A DNA stretch of 64,000 nt from the NCBI RefSeq assembly GCF_001659705.1, contig NZ_CP015971.1, forward strand, positions 3,103,029 through 3,167,028, written 5' to 3'. A program made the translations under genes and the position numbers. The notes under the pieces were generated by a model. That model did no database searches. It was given only the letters and a program-made list of their open reading frames with translations, and was not told the origin of the DNA. This DNA is from Arachidicoccus sp. BS20 (lineage in GTDB: Bacteria; Bacteroidota; Bacteroidia; Chitinophagales; Chitinophagaceae). This document shows positions 42,227 to 51,311 of this stretch, piece by piece. How positions within the stretch are numbered: position 1 is the first letter of the stretch; each line of letters starts with the position of its first letter.

Positions 42227-45200
42227 ATGAGTTCGGAATCTAAAACAAAACAATCCAAACTAAAATTAAAAAACACAATGAAGGTTGGAACGCTATTTTT
42301 AATCATCGTAATGTTAAGTTTTCGCTTGTGCGGACAAACGGTTTCTATCAAAGAGAAAGGAATGTCTTTGCCGAATTTGTTTAAAGAAATAAGAAGGCAA
42401 ACAGGCTTTGAGTTTTTGTATAACAGCGAAATGATTGAGAAGCTGCCTGCGGTAGATGTGAATGTTAAAGATGCGAATATACCGCAAACGCTGGACAATT
42501 GTTTTAAAACATTGCCATTGACCTATTCTATTATTGACGACAAAACTATTATCGTAAGAAGAAAGAAAAATATTCCGGCGCTTCCTGCCGATACGGTCAA
42601 GCAACCTATGAAAAAGATTGTCCAGGGAACGGTCATCGATGAAACGGGCGTTCCCATACAAGGCGCGAGCGTACAGGTAAAAGGTGTTGCCCGCGGCGTT
42701 TTCACGGATAATAAAGAGAATTTTTCACTTGATATTACGAACGTACCGGCAGATTCATTGATTATAAGTTACGTTGGTTTTCAACGTAAATCTATTGCGG
42801 CAATACCCGGACATGCGGATGTTACGTTGCAACTGGTGGAAAAAGAAATGAGCGACATAGTTGTTTCAACAGGTTATCAGGAAATCAATAAAGATAGCTA
42901 TACGGGCACGGCGGTTTCGGTTTCCGGCGCGGAACTTAAAAAAGTAAATCCTCAAAGCATTTTACAAAGCTTGCAAACATTTGACCCTTCTTTCAAAATT
43001 GTAGAAAATAATCTTGCAGGTTCAAATCCCAATACGCTTCCCAATATCAACGTTCGCGGCTCTACGGCTTTGCCAAGCGGTAGTACAGATGCCATCAGTC
43101 GCAATACGCTTTCGGGAACAGTCAATATGCCTACATTTATTCTGGATGGTTATGAAGTAGATGTACAAAAAATATTTGACCTTGATATTAACCGTGTCAA
43201 ATCCGTAACCTTACTGAAAGATGCTGCAGCTACGGCTGTATATGGTTCGCGTGCTGCTAACGGCGTTGTGGTCATTGTTACCAATCCGCCTAAAGAAGGA
43301 AAGTTGCAGGTTTCATATAACTATGAGCTAAATGTAACTACACCGGATATATCGGCATATCATGAGTTGGACGCGACACAAAAACTGCAATACGAAAAGC
43401 TCGCAGGCTTGTACAGCACCGATAATAATCCGGCATTGTCGCAAGACCAGTTAGACGATATTTATTATCACAAATTAAATCTTGTGCTTAGCGGCGTTAA
43501 TACCGACTGGCTTGTACAACCTGTACGCACTACCTACGGACAAAAGCATTCGCTATACATTGAAGGCGGTTCATCAACATTCAGATATGGACTGGCAGCA
43601 CGTTATCAGACAGATCCCGGCGTAATGAAAGGTTCCACGCGAGACAGGTACAGCACCGATCTTGACCTTTCGTACAATATCGGCAATAAATTTCTTTTCA
43701 AAAATACGGTAAGCATTACCCAAATGAAAAGCAAAGAATCGCCGTATGGAGATTTTTCCGACTATGTAAAAATGAATCCATATTATCCAATGACAGATTC
43801 CGCAGGAAAAATCGTTCAGGTGGTTGATAGCTGGACAGACCGTTCCGGAACAGGCGGCGGAATTGTTACAACTCCGGTGTTGAACCCTTTGTATAATGCC
43901 ACGCTCGGCAGCTTCAACAAATCGGATTATCTGCAATTGATTGATGCGCTTTCGGCAGACTGGACTATTACTCGCGGGCTGCGCTTGAGAGGTCTCATCA
44001 GTATAAACCAGACAAGAAGCACGAGTGATAATTTTCAATCGCCGTTTGCCAATGCTTTTTATTTTTATGGTACTGACCAACTAAATCAGCGCGGCAGTTA
44101 CGATTACAGCGATAATGTTGAAACTGTTGTGGATGGTAGCCTTACGCTGAATTACAACAAAAGGCTTGGACATCATTTTATCAATCTGGTTGCAGGCTCT
44201 AACATTCATACCGATAAGGGAGATTACAAAGCATTTTCGGCGGTCGGCTTTACCAACGATAAATTTTCCAACATCGGTTTTGCAAATAGCTATGCGCCGG
44301 GCTCGACACCTTATGGTTATGTGTCGCAGCAACGGCTTGCGGGCGCATTTACTTCGCTGAACTATTCTTATGACGATATATATCTGCTGGATTTTACTTT
44401 CCGCGAAGATGGTTCGTCTGACTTTGGTTCAAACAAAAGAGTTGCTCCATTTAATGCTGTAGGTATCGGCTGGAATATTCATAACGAGCCGTTTATGAAA
44501 GGCTCTGTTTTCAGCCGTCTTAAAATACGTGCAAGTACAGGTCTTACCGGTTCGGTTTCCTTTTCTCCTTATATGGCACAAACGACTTATAGCTACTATA
44601 CCAGCAACTGGTATGCAACCGGTGCCGGCGCCATCGTAAACAATTACGGCAATAACAATCTCGAATGGCAACAAACCCGCGATAATGACTTGGGAATGGA
44701 AATAGGATTTATGCATGATAGGCTTTTGATTATGCCGAGATATTATTACAAATACACAAAAGGATTAATTGCAGACGTAACGCTGCCGCCATCAACAGGC
44801 TTCACTTCGTATAAAGATAATATCGGAAATATGCGCAACACAGGCTGGGAACTGAATTTCCAGTACGGCGTCATCAGCAACAAAAATTTTAACCTGAACC
44901 TCACGGCAAATCTTGTACACAACAAAAACGTGATTGTAAAAATATCCGATGCGCTCAAGGCTTATAACAATCGTGCGGACGATGCACAGTCAGACCCGGA
45001 AAATGTGGGAGCGCCTTTATTGCACTATCAGGAAGGACAATCGCTCAATACAATTTATGCTGTTAAGTCGTTGGGTATCGACCCGGAAAACGGCAGGGAA
45101 ATTTATGTAAAAAAAGACGGAACGCTTACTTACGACTGGAGTGCAAATGATATCGTGCCCGTAGGCAATGCCGACCCGAAAGTAGAAGGTTATTTCGGCT

Positions 45201-45625
45201 CCAGCATTCGTTATAAGCAATTCAATATGACATTCAATTTTTATACGCGCTGGGGAGGCAAAATGTACAATCAAACTTTGGTTGACAGGGTCGAAAATGC
45301 CGACCCGCGTTACAATGAAGACATACGTGCGCTGGACGATAAATGGAAACAACCCGGTGATCATACTTTTTATAAAAGCATTTCTGACCTCGGGCAAACG
45401 CAGGTATCGTCACGCTTTGTGCAGAGCGATGCGGTGCTGCAATTATCATCGCTGTATCTTTCTTACGATGTAAAAAAATCGTTTTATTCAAAGCTGGGAA
45501 TGGAAAGCCTGCGGTTTGCTTTTACAACCAACGATGTGTTTCGCCTGTCTTCGATCCGTATGGAGCGGGGTATCGATTATCCGTATGCGCATAGTTTCAC
45601 TTTTTCTTTGACGGCTAATTTTTAA
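42227..45625 (+). CDS. SusC/RagA family TonB-dependent receptor with STN domain
   Basis: A 1132-residue outer-membrane transporter. The mature N-terminus has an STN signalling domain (FKEIRRQTGFEFLYNSEMIEKL to TIIVRRK) that contacts the FecR protein. A carboxypeptidase-like CNA-B domain (GTVIDETGVPIQGASVQVKG) follows, then the plug with the SusC signature LLKDAAATAVYGSRAANGVVVIVT and a long barrel ending SFTFSLTANF. The signal peptide starts at the second Met (MKVGTLFLIIVMLSFRLCGQ), so ATG 42278 is an alternative start. The transported ligand is not indicated; no glycoside hydrolase is in the locus. Confidence 0.95.
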   Translation: MSSESKTKQSKLKLKNTMKVGTLFLIIVMLSFRLCGQTVSIKEKGMSLPNLFKEIRRQTGFEFLYNSEMIEKLPAVDVNVKDANIPQTLDNCFKTLPLTYSIIDDKTIIVRRKKNIPALPADTVKQPMKKIVQGTVIDETGVPIQGASVQVKGVARGVFTDNKENFSLDITNVPADSLIISYVGFQRKSIAAIPGHADVTLQLVEKEMSDIVVSTGYQEINKDSYTGTAVSVSGAELKKVNPQSILQSLQTFDPSFKIVENNLAGSNPNTLPNINVRGSTALPSGSTDAISRNTLSGTVNMPTFILDGYEVDVQKIFDLDINRVKSVTLLKDAAATAVYGSRAANGVVVIVTNPPKEGKLQVSYNYELNVTTPDISAYHELDATQKLQYEKLAGLYSTDNNPALSQDQLDDIYYHKLNLVLSGVNTDWLVQPVRTTYGQKHSLYIEGGSSTFRYGLAARYQTDPGVMKGSTRDRYSTDLDLSYNIGNKFLFKNTVSITQMKSKESPYGDFSDYVKMNPYYPMTDSAGKIVQVVDSWTDRSGTGGGIVTTPVLNPLYNATLGSFNKSDYLQLIDALSADWTITRGLRLRGLISINQTRSTSDNFQSPFANAFYFYGTDQLNQRGSYDYSDNVETVVDGSLTLNYNKRLGHHFINLVAGSNIHTDKGDYKAFSAVGFTNDKFSNIGFANSYAPGSTPYGYVSQQRLAGAFTSLNYSYDDIYLLDFTFREDGSSDFGSNKRVAPFNAVGIGWNIHNEPFMKGSVFSRLKIRASTGLTGSVSFSPYMAQTTYSYYTSNWYATGAGAIVNNYGNNNLEWQQTRDNDLGMEIGFMHDRLLIMPRYYYKYTKGLIADVTLPPSTGFTSYKDNIGNMRNTGWELNFQYGVISNKNFNLNLTANLVHNKNVIVKISDALKAYNNRADDAQSDPENVGAPLLHYQEGQSLNTIYAVKSLGIDPENGREIYVKKDGTLTYDWSANDIVPVGNADPKVEGYFGSSIRYKQFNMTFNFYTRWGGKMYNQTLVDRVENADPRYNEDIRALDDKWKQPGDHTFYKSISDLGQTQVSSRFVQSDAVLQLSSLYLSYDVKKSFYSKLGMESLRFAFTTNDVFRLSSIRMERGIDYPYAHSFTFSLTANF

Positions 45626-45661
45626 TAAACATTATCAGAGAGATTCAAATAATTTTTTACA

Positions 45662-47146
45662 ATGAAAAAATACTTAATCATATTAACCGGTTTGTTAGCG
45701 CTCAGCTCCTGCAACAAATGGCTGAATATAACGCCGCAATCGCAAGTCTCGTCCGACGACCTCTACAAAACGCAGGAAGGTTTTGAAGAAGCATTGAACG
45801 GCGTATACACTCGTTGTTCACAAGACGATTTGTATGGTAATGAACTCTCAACAGGTTTCCTGGACGTATTGGCGCAGGACTTTACCATATCAACTCAGAA
45901 CGATGCCTATGGCTATCTGCAAACGCAAAAGTTCAATTATACCGATGCCAACTTTATCAGCCGTAAAGACAATACATGGAATGGATTGTACAATGCCATT
46001 GTGAATGCGAACCTTATTCTTGAGAACATCGACCAAAAGAAAAGTGTTTTTTCCAATCCCGATGAATATGCTATGATAAAAGGCGAAGCGCTGGCGTTGC
46101 GCGCTTATCTGCATTTTGATGTTTTCAGAATGTTCGGCTCATCGTTCAGCAGTACAGGCGCACCGGAAGGTATTCCTTATGTAACTACTTATTCCAACAA
46201 GGTAACCAAAACCTCTTCTCCGCAAGATGTAATGAAGGCGATAATTACAGACCTCGACTCGGCGAAAATGTTATTAAAACCTGTTGATCCTATTGTGAAA
46301 GGGACATATGTAATTGATTATCCGGGAAGTGATTCATCAACTGAAAATTCAAACCCTTCATTGTTTTTACAAGACAGAAGAAACAGGCTGAATTATTACG
46401 CTGTTTGCGGCGAGCTGGCAAGAGCATATTTGTACGAAGGCGATAAAAGCAATGCGCTTGCGAATGCTTTGGAAGTTATTCAGTCAAACAAGTTTCCCTG
46501 GACAAAATCTGCAGATTTGATTAACTCCGACCCAAGCCTGCAAGATAAAATCATGTACAAAGAAATTCTCTTCGGCTGGTATTGTCCGTGGGAATCGCAA
46601 AGCCTGCTGAATCGTTTCCTCTCGGGTGGTGGCGGTGTATTTGCTTCTCAGGACGATATGCAATATATCTATGAAACAAATGGCATAGGCGGCGAAGATA
46701 ATCGAGCTAAAGCGTGGTTCCAGACAGGCTTGGACCAGAATATGATATTTGAAAAATATGCAAGAAACCAGGCGAAAGGAACAAGCGACGATAATAGCGT
46801 TAACCTTTATCCGCAAACAATTCCCGCGTTGCGCCTCAGCGAAATGTACTATATCGCGGCAGAATGCTCTTACGACAGCAGTCCACAACAGGCATTGGAA
46901 TATTTTGACGATGTGCGTGAAAACAGAGGTATTGGAACTCCTCTGAGTGTTTCTTCCAAATCGCAGTTTACCGGCGAATTGATTAAAGAAGCGCGCAAGG
47001 AATTTTACGGCGAAGGACAAATATTTTATATGTACAAGCGTCTCAACCAAAGTATTGTAGGACATAGCGGCTCACTTATTTCGCCAAGCGATAAAATTTT
47101 CGTATTGCCTTTGCCAAACGATGAAGTGGAATTTGGAAACCGGTAA
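45662..47146 (+). CDS. SusD/RagB family lipoprotein
   Basis: A 494-residue surface lipoprotein that forms the lid of the SusC channel. The lipobox is LLALSSCNKWL (Cys near residue 17), followed by the usual ITPQSQVSSDDLYKTQEGFEEALNGVYTR. TPR-like helices such as GEALALRAYLHFDVFRMFG and the C-terminal ALRLSEMYYIAAECSY, EARKEFYGEGQIFYMYKRLN are all family typical. It is slightly short but complete. Confidence 0.95.
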   Translation: MKKYLIILTGLLALSSCNKWLNITPQSQVSSDDLYKTQEGFEEALNGVYTRCSQDDLYGNELSTGFLDVLAQDFTISTQNDAYGYLQTQKFNYTDANFISRKDNTWNGLYNAIVNANLILENIDQKKSVFSNPDEYAMIKGEALALRAYLHFDVFRMFGSSFSSTGAPEGIPYVTTYSNKVTKTSSPQDVMKAIITDLDSAKMLLKPVDPIVKGTYVIDYPGSDSSTENSNPSLFLQDRRNRLNYYAVCGELARAYLYEGDKSNALANALEVIQSNKFPWTKSADLINSDPSLQDKIMYKEILFGWYCPWESQSLLNRFLSGGGGVFASQDDMQYIYETNGIGGEDNRAKAWFQTGLDQNMIFEKYARNQAKGTSDDNSVNLYPQTIPALRLSEMYYIAAECSYDSSPQQALEYFDDVRENRGIGTPLSVSSKSQFTGELIKEARKEFYGEGQIFYMYKRLNQSIVGHSGSLISPSDKIFVLPLPNDEVEFGNR

Positions 47147-47265
47147 AAAATAAAATACATGAAATGAGTCATGAGAACTTTTCATACTTAAAGTGATGAT
47201 TGTTTGACGAAACGGAGTTCGGCGAAGCCAATTCCATCTGACAGATAAAAAATAAAAATAAACAG
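47147..47265 (+). repeat. Intergenic element shared with the second Sus locus
   Basis: Contains ATGAAATGAGTCAT, TTTTCATACTTAAAG, GATGATT and AATTCCATCTGACA in that order, ending CAGATGAAG at the next start. The same order and spacing, minus about 20 bp, appears at 63133-63226. It includes a hairpin GGAGTT-C-GGC-GAA-GCC-AATTCC. Confidence 0.55.
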
Positions 47266-48087
47266 ATGAAGCGATTTTTGATTTATTCTCTTTTAATAAC
47301 AATATCCGCGGCATACTTTACATCCTGTAAGCGCGATGAATTAGAATTGTACAACAGTCCCGATAATGTGTACTTCGATTTTACCGATGCACAGCGCGAC
47401 AGCCTGCTATATACTTTTGCCTTTGAGCCTTCGCGCGAGGCAGATACTATTTATCTTCCCGTAAAACTTTCCGGGTTGAGAGAGAACAGAGATAGAAAAT
47501 TTATTATCAAAATAGACCCGAATCCCGATTCTACTACGGCTGTTGCAAACAAACATTATAAGCCGCTTGACAGCGTGTACACGCTTGCAGCCAATACCGG
47601 TGAAACGGATGTGCCATTGATAATTTATAATACCGATACGGCTTTGCAATCCAAATCTGTCCAGATAAGGTTCAGGCTTTATCCTACATCTGATTTGGAC
47701 ACGGCTTTACCAAAATTGATAAAAGGACGGCTTGTATTTTCCAGCAAGCTCGAAGAGCCCGATTGGTGGACAATGTGGATGGGCGATTATTTTTCGCAGA
47801 TAAAATTCCAGCTTTTCATCATTGTTACCGGACAAACTTCCATGACGACAGACGGACTGGATGCACCTAAAAATTTATATTTCGTCAGTGTGCTCACGAG
47901 CTTTCTCAATGATCCCGATGCATGGATAAGCAAAAATTCCGATAAAGGTTATGTATTGAAAAAACAGAATGACAATATTTATTATTTCTACAATACCGAT
48001 AATCCGGAAAAGAAAATCTTATACCGATATGATGCGCAAGCCGGCAGATATTTCTTTATTGACGAAAACGGATTGGAAGTAAACTAA
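47266..48087 (+). CDS. DUF4843 family lipoprotein
   Basis: A 273-residue lipoprotein with lipobox AAYFTSCKRDE (Cys near residue 22) and the DUF4843 start LYNSPDNVYFDFTDAQRDSLLYTFAFEP. The DUF4843 family is found in Sus-like loci together with PKD-like lipoproteins. It probably binds ligand at the cell surface or helps the SusCD complex. It shares a related leader element with the second SusD gene. Confidence 0.85.
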   Translation: MKRFLIYSLLITISAAYFTSCKRDELELYNSPDNVYFDFTDAQRDSLLYTFAFEPSREADTIYLPVKLSGLRENRDRKFIIKIDPNPDSTTAVANKHYKPLDSVYTLAANTGETDVPLIIYNTDTALQSKSVQIRFRLYPTSDLDTALPKLIKGRLVFSSKLEEPDWWTMWMGDYFSQIKFQLFIIVTGQTSMTTDGLDAPKNLYFVSVLTSFLNDPDAWISKNSDKGYVLKKQNDNIYYFYNTDNPEKKILYRYDAQAGRYFFIDENGLEVN

Positions 48088-48110
48088 TATTTCTGACGAT
48101 TAAAATAACT

Positions 48111-49580
48111 ATGATGCAATATAAATTTCTCTATCGCCTCTCTTTTGTATGTGCAGCTATTATTGCGATAGCGACTGTAAGCGGTTGTTATAAAGACAAA
48201 GGCAATTATGCTTATACAACTATTGCCGCGCCTGTTGTTTCTCATTTGGACAGCATTTATAATGTATATGTCGGCGACAGCCTTGTGGTAAAACCTGTAG
48301 TAACACTGCCTGGCGTGGACAACCCCAATCTGAGTTTTCAATGGACTATCGAAGTGCCGCCGATATCTCCGGCAGATACTAATCTTGTGTTCACAGGAAA
48401 TGAACTGCATATTGTATTCGGGCTTGGTCCGCAAAAATATTTGGTGCGATTCGCTATTACCAATAATGATAATGGCATGAAGTATTTTCACGATTTTATC
48501 ATCAACGGGCAAACGGCTTTCTCCATGGGAACAACCGTATTGACCGATGAAAACGGCGTAACGCAGGTATCTTTTATTAAGCCGGACGATTCCGTGCAGC
48601 CGAGAATATACCAGGCAGTGAATCCGGGCGAAGAACTGCCGGGCAATCCTGCGCAGATACTTGCTATTCCGGTAGCGTATCAGCCGCCGATTCAGAGCTA
48701 TTGGGTATTTGGTAAAAGCGGCGAAAATACCGGTGTTGAAATTGATGCCAATACTTTTAAGAAAATAGAATACCTGAGAGATAATTTCTTCAGTGCGCCG
48801 GATACTGCACTCATTCCGCAAAATATGTTTGTTGATCCGCTTGGCGTTCTTTCCGGCGTTATCAATGGTGTGTTGTACAGTGGTACTACATCTACATGGA
48901 ACGAAGCGCCCACTTATGGAATGTTTGATGCCGGAGCAACGGGCGATTACGAGTGTTCGCCGGAAATGGTATTTAATTACACGGGGACTTACGGTCCCGG
49001 AAATTTCGTAGGATTCGATATAAATCGTAAACAATTTCTGCGTTTCAATTTGTATGGAGCAGCTACTTATTTCGGTACGCAATATCAGGTTATTAATGAT
49101 TCGCTGTTCAATCCTACCGACCTTAAAATGGATTTAGTTCACTTACAGCAAATCAACGGAGGACTTTGTTACGCCTACTGCAAAGCACCTGACAATGATA
49201 CTTTGTACGAACTGGAGTTTAACGCAGAGTTTAATGGACCTTTCCAAATTACAAATATGCTTAAGCGCCCGTTTGCGCATCCTGAATTAATTACTGCTGC
49301 AACTAAATGGCAGGCTACGCAAAATGGTATTATTTATTTCAATTATCAGGATAAAGTATATCGTTACAATCCCACCAATCAGGATTTCAGAACAGTGAGT
49401 GCCGGTTTTGGCGGAAAAACAGTAACGATGGTAAAAGTGCTGGACCAAAATACTTTGACGGTAGGAGTTGATGGCAGCATTTATTATCTCGATATTAGTA
49501 CAGGAAAATATGGAACGCTTATCAAAAAAATTGACGGGCTTCCCGGTAAAGTTATTGATATGGCTTATCGTGCGCAATAG
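48111..49580 (+). CDS. PKD-like family lipoprotein of the Sus locus
   Basis: A 489-residue lipoprotein with lipobox TVSGCYKDKGNYAY (Cys near residue 25). A PKD-like beta-sandwich follows (IYNVYVGDSLVVKPVVTLPG ... NLSFQWTIEVPP), then a long beta-rich C-terminal region with propeller-like repeats (NGIIYFNYQDKVYRYNPTNQD; GVDGSIYYLDISTGKYGTLIKK). It is the usual partner of DUF4843 and TlpA-like proteins in such loci. A 332-codon open frame on the opposite strand is a shadow. Confidence 0.85.
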   Translation: MMQYKFLYRLSFVCAAIIAIATVSGCYKDKGNYAYTTIAAPVVSHLDSIYNVYVGDSLVVKPVVTLPGVDNPNLSFQWTIEVPPISPADTNLVFTGNELHIVFGLGPQKYLVRFAITNNDNGMKYFHDFIINGQTAFSMGTTVLTDENGVTQVSFIKPDDSVQPRIYQAVNPGEELPGNPAQILAIPVAYQPPIQSYWVFGKSGENTGVEIDANTFKKIEYLRDNFFSAPDTALIPQNMFVDPLGVLSGVINGVLYSGTTSTWNEAPTYGMFDAGATGDYECSPEMVFNYTGTYGPGNFVGFDINRKQFLRFNLYGAATYFGTQYQVINDSLFNPTDLKMDLVHLQQINGGLCYAYCKAPDNDTLYELEFNAEFNGPFQITNMLKRPFAHPELITAATKWQATQNGIIYFNYQDKVYRYNPTNQDFRTVSAGFGGKTVTMVKVLDQNTLTVGVDGSIYYLDISTGKYGTLIKKIDGLPGKVIDMAYRAQ

Positions 49581-49619
49581 CGCGATTAAAAAATTTGTTT
49601 AATTTTTAAAATGTATAAA

Positions 49620-50741
49620 ATGAAAATCAATCTTATCAAATCAGTCGCAATGCAATCTGCTTTTCTGCTTTTGGGCGGAAGCATATTTGCGCAGCATAAA
49701 ATGCCTTTTACTGCAAGCGGGCATATTGAAGGTCTTGCAGATGGAGAACTGTATCTCGCGTATGGCTCGTTCAGCAATATGCGCGCAGATACGGCGCAGG
49801 TAACAAATGGCTATTTCACATTCAGCGATTCGCTTTCCGAGCCGTCGTATGGAATGTTGTTTAATCACGATTACACGGTAAAAGTGGATATGTTTCTGGA
49901 CAAAGGGAAAGTGATTATCAACGGGAATATCGATTCGTCTTATGACATCAGGGTTTCGGGAAGTCCTGTCGTAAACGAATATGCGGCGTACAATCAATCT
50001 CAAATGGATTTGAGAAAACCTGTTCAGGTAATTTACGAAAAAATGATAGCTGCATATAAAGCAGGCGATTCTGTAAGCATGAAAAAATATCAGGCGGACT
50101 TTAATGCTGCGCGCGACGAGCAAAGCAAGCAGGCTGTTGCAATGCAGGTTAATTATATAAAAACGCATCCGAACAGCAATGCAAGTGCATGGGAATTGCT
50201 GCACTATCTCAATGATAAAACATTAGAAGTAAGCAAGCAAATGTATAACGCGTTTTCTCCTGTTGTAAAATCTTCTGCAATGGGAAAAGAAACGGGCGAG
50301 AGAATTGCAACGCTTAGTCGTGTGGAAGTGGGAAATAACGCGCCGGGCTTTGCGCAGGCAGATGAAAACAATAAGTCCGTAACACTTTCTTCTTACAAGG
50401 GAAAATATGTGTTGCTGGAGTTTTGGGCAAGCTGGTGCGGACCTTGCCGCGCCGAAAGTCCGAATGTGCTGAAAGCATATAAAAAATACAAAGACAAGGG
50501 CTTTGATGTATTGTCCGTTTCGCTCGATCACGAAAAAGATAAATGGGTAGAAGCCGTTAAGAAAGACGGTTTGTTGTGGAAACAGGTTTCAGATTTGAAC
50601 GGCTGGAAAAATGCCGTTGCCGTGCTTTACGGAATTAATGCAGTGCCTGCAAATTTTCTCATTGACCCATCGGGAAAAATAGTTGCGCAGGATTTGCGCG
50701 GCGATGAGCTTAACAACAAGCTGGCAACAATTTTTAAATAG
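49620..50741 (+). CDS. TlpA-like thioredoxin-fold protein with N-terminal DUF4369
   Basis: About 373 residues from ATG 49620 (MKINLIKSVAMQSAFLLLGG), an alternative start being three codons upstream. After the signal peptide comes a DUF4369 beta domain (FTASGHIEGLADGELYLAYG), a helical linker and a thioredoxin domain with the CxxC motif in LEFWASWCGPCRAESP (near residues 272-275) and cis-Pro in INAVPANFLIDPSG. It is periplasmic and probably a disulfide reductase. It closes the locus begun by the sigma factor. Confidence 0.93.
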   Translation: MKINLIKSVAMQSAFLLLGGSIFAQHKMPFTASGHIEGLADGELYLAYGSFSNMRADTAQVTNGYFTFSDSLSEPSYGMLFNHDYTVKVDMFLDKGKVIINGNIDSSYDIRVSGSPVVNEYAAYNQSQMDLRKPVQVIYEKMIAAYKAGDSVSMKKYQADFNAARDEQSKQAVAMQVNYIKTHPNSNASAWELLHYLNDKTLEVSKQMYNAFSPVVKSSAMGKETGERIATLSRVEVGNNAPGFAQADENNKSVTLSSYKGKYVLLEFWASWCGPCRAESPNVLKAYKKYKDKGFDVLSVSLDHEKDKWVEAVKKDGLLWKQVSDLNGWKNAVAVLYGINAVPANFLIDPSGKIVAQDLRGDELNNKLATIFK

Positions 50742-50768
50742 ACGTTACAAGCATAGTATGGATTTGAT

Positions 50769-50797
50769 AAAAGAGCATCGGCATCGGTGCTCTTTTT
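50769..50797 (+). terminator. Terminator of the first Sus locus
   Basis: AAAAGAGCA (50769-50777) pairs with TGCTCTTTT (50788-50796) around a 10-nt loop, with T residues following. Confidence 0.85.
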
Positions 50798-50836
50798 GTT
50801 AAAAAATATTTTTTGAAGAGCAGGTAAAAACATTTT

Positions 50837-50868
50837 TTTGGAAAACTAAAAAAATAGTTATACGTTTG
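50837..50868 (+). promoter_or_regulatory. Promoter and candidate BlaI operator
   Basis: TTTG (50837-50840) and TACGTTTG (50861-50868) match the Bacteroidota consensus with a 20-bp spacer. The palindrome AACTA-N6-TAGTT (50844-50859) sits inside the spacer, where a bound BlaI-type repressor would block polymerase. It lies 39 bp before the BlaI start. Confidence 0.65.
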
Positions 50869-50906
50869 AGTAAATTAATTTATCAACTAATAAAAATTTA
50901 AGTAAA

Positions 50907-51263
50907 ATGAAAACATTAACTCGTGCCGAAGAGCAGATTATGAAAGCCGTTTGGGACGTTAATCAAGGTTTTTTAAAAGATATTATTGACGCGTTGCCCG
51001 AACCTAAACCTCACACCAATACCGTTGCTACTATTCTTAAAATTTTAATCGAAAAAGAATTTGTAAGTTACGAGGTATTTAGTCGTGCACACAGATATTA
51101 TCCTTTGGTTTCCCGCGAAGAATATTCCAAAGGTTCGCTCAACAATTTTGTAAGCAATTATTTCAAAGGTTCGTACAAAGAAGCCGTTTCGTTCCTTGTA
51201 AAAGAAAAAGAACTGAGCGTAAAAGACCTCGAACTGTTGCTCAAGCAACTGAAGAAAAAATAA
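50907..51263 (+). CDS. BlaI/MecI/CopY family repressor
   Basis: A 118-residue winged-helix repressor. The start KTLTRAEEQIMKAVWDVNQGFLKDII and HTNTVATILKILIEKEFVSYE are the family signature, and the C-terminal helix FVKEKELSVKDLELLLKQL would dimerise. It is followed after 48 bp by an M56 metallopeptidase gene. In the classical system such a peptidase cleaves or relieves the repressor on signal, and the promoter palindrome supports autoregulation. Confidence 0.94.
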   Translation: MKTLTRAEEQIMKAVWDVNQGFLKDIIDALPEPKPHTNTVATILKILIEKEFVSYEVFSRAHRYYPLVSREEYSKGSLNNFVSNYFKGSYKEAVSFLVKEKELSVKDLELLLKQLKKK

Positions 51264-51311
51264 TCCCGGCTCCGTAGGAGCCTTATTTTCTTACATATTA
51301 AAGCGGATGTT

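Noticed and set aside
48084-49082. A 332-codon open frame on the minus strand
   Set aside because: It lies wholly opposite the PKD-like lipoprotein gene, which has a lipobox and family features. The antisense frame has no recognisable domain or signal.
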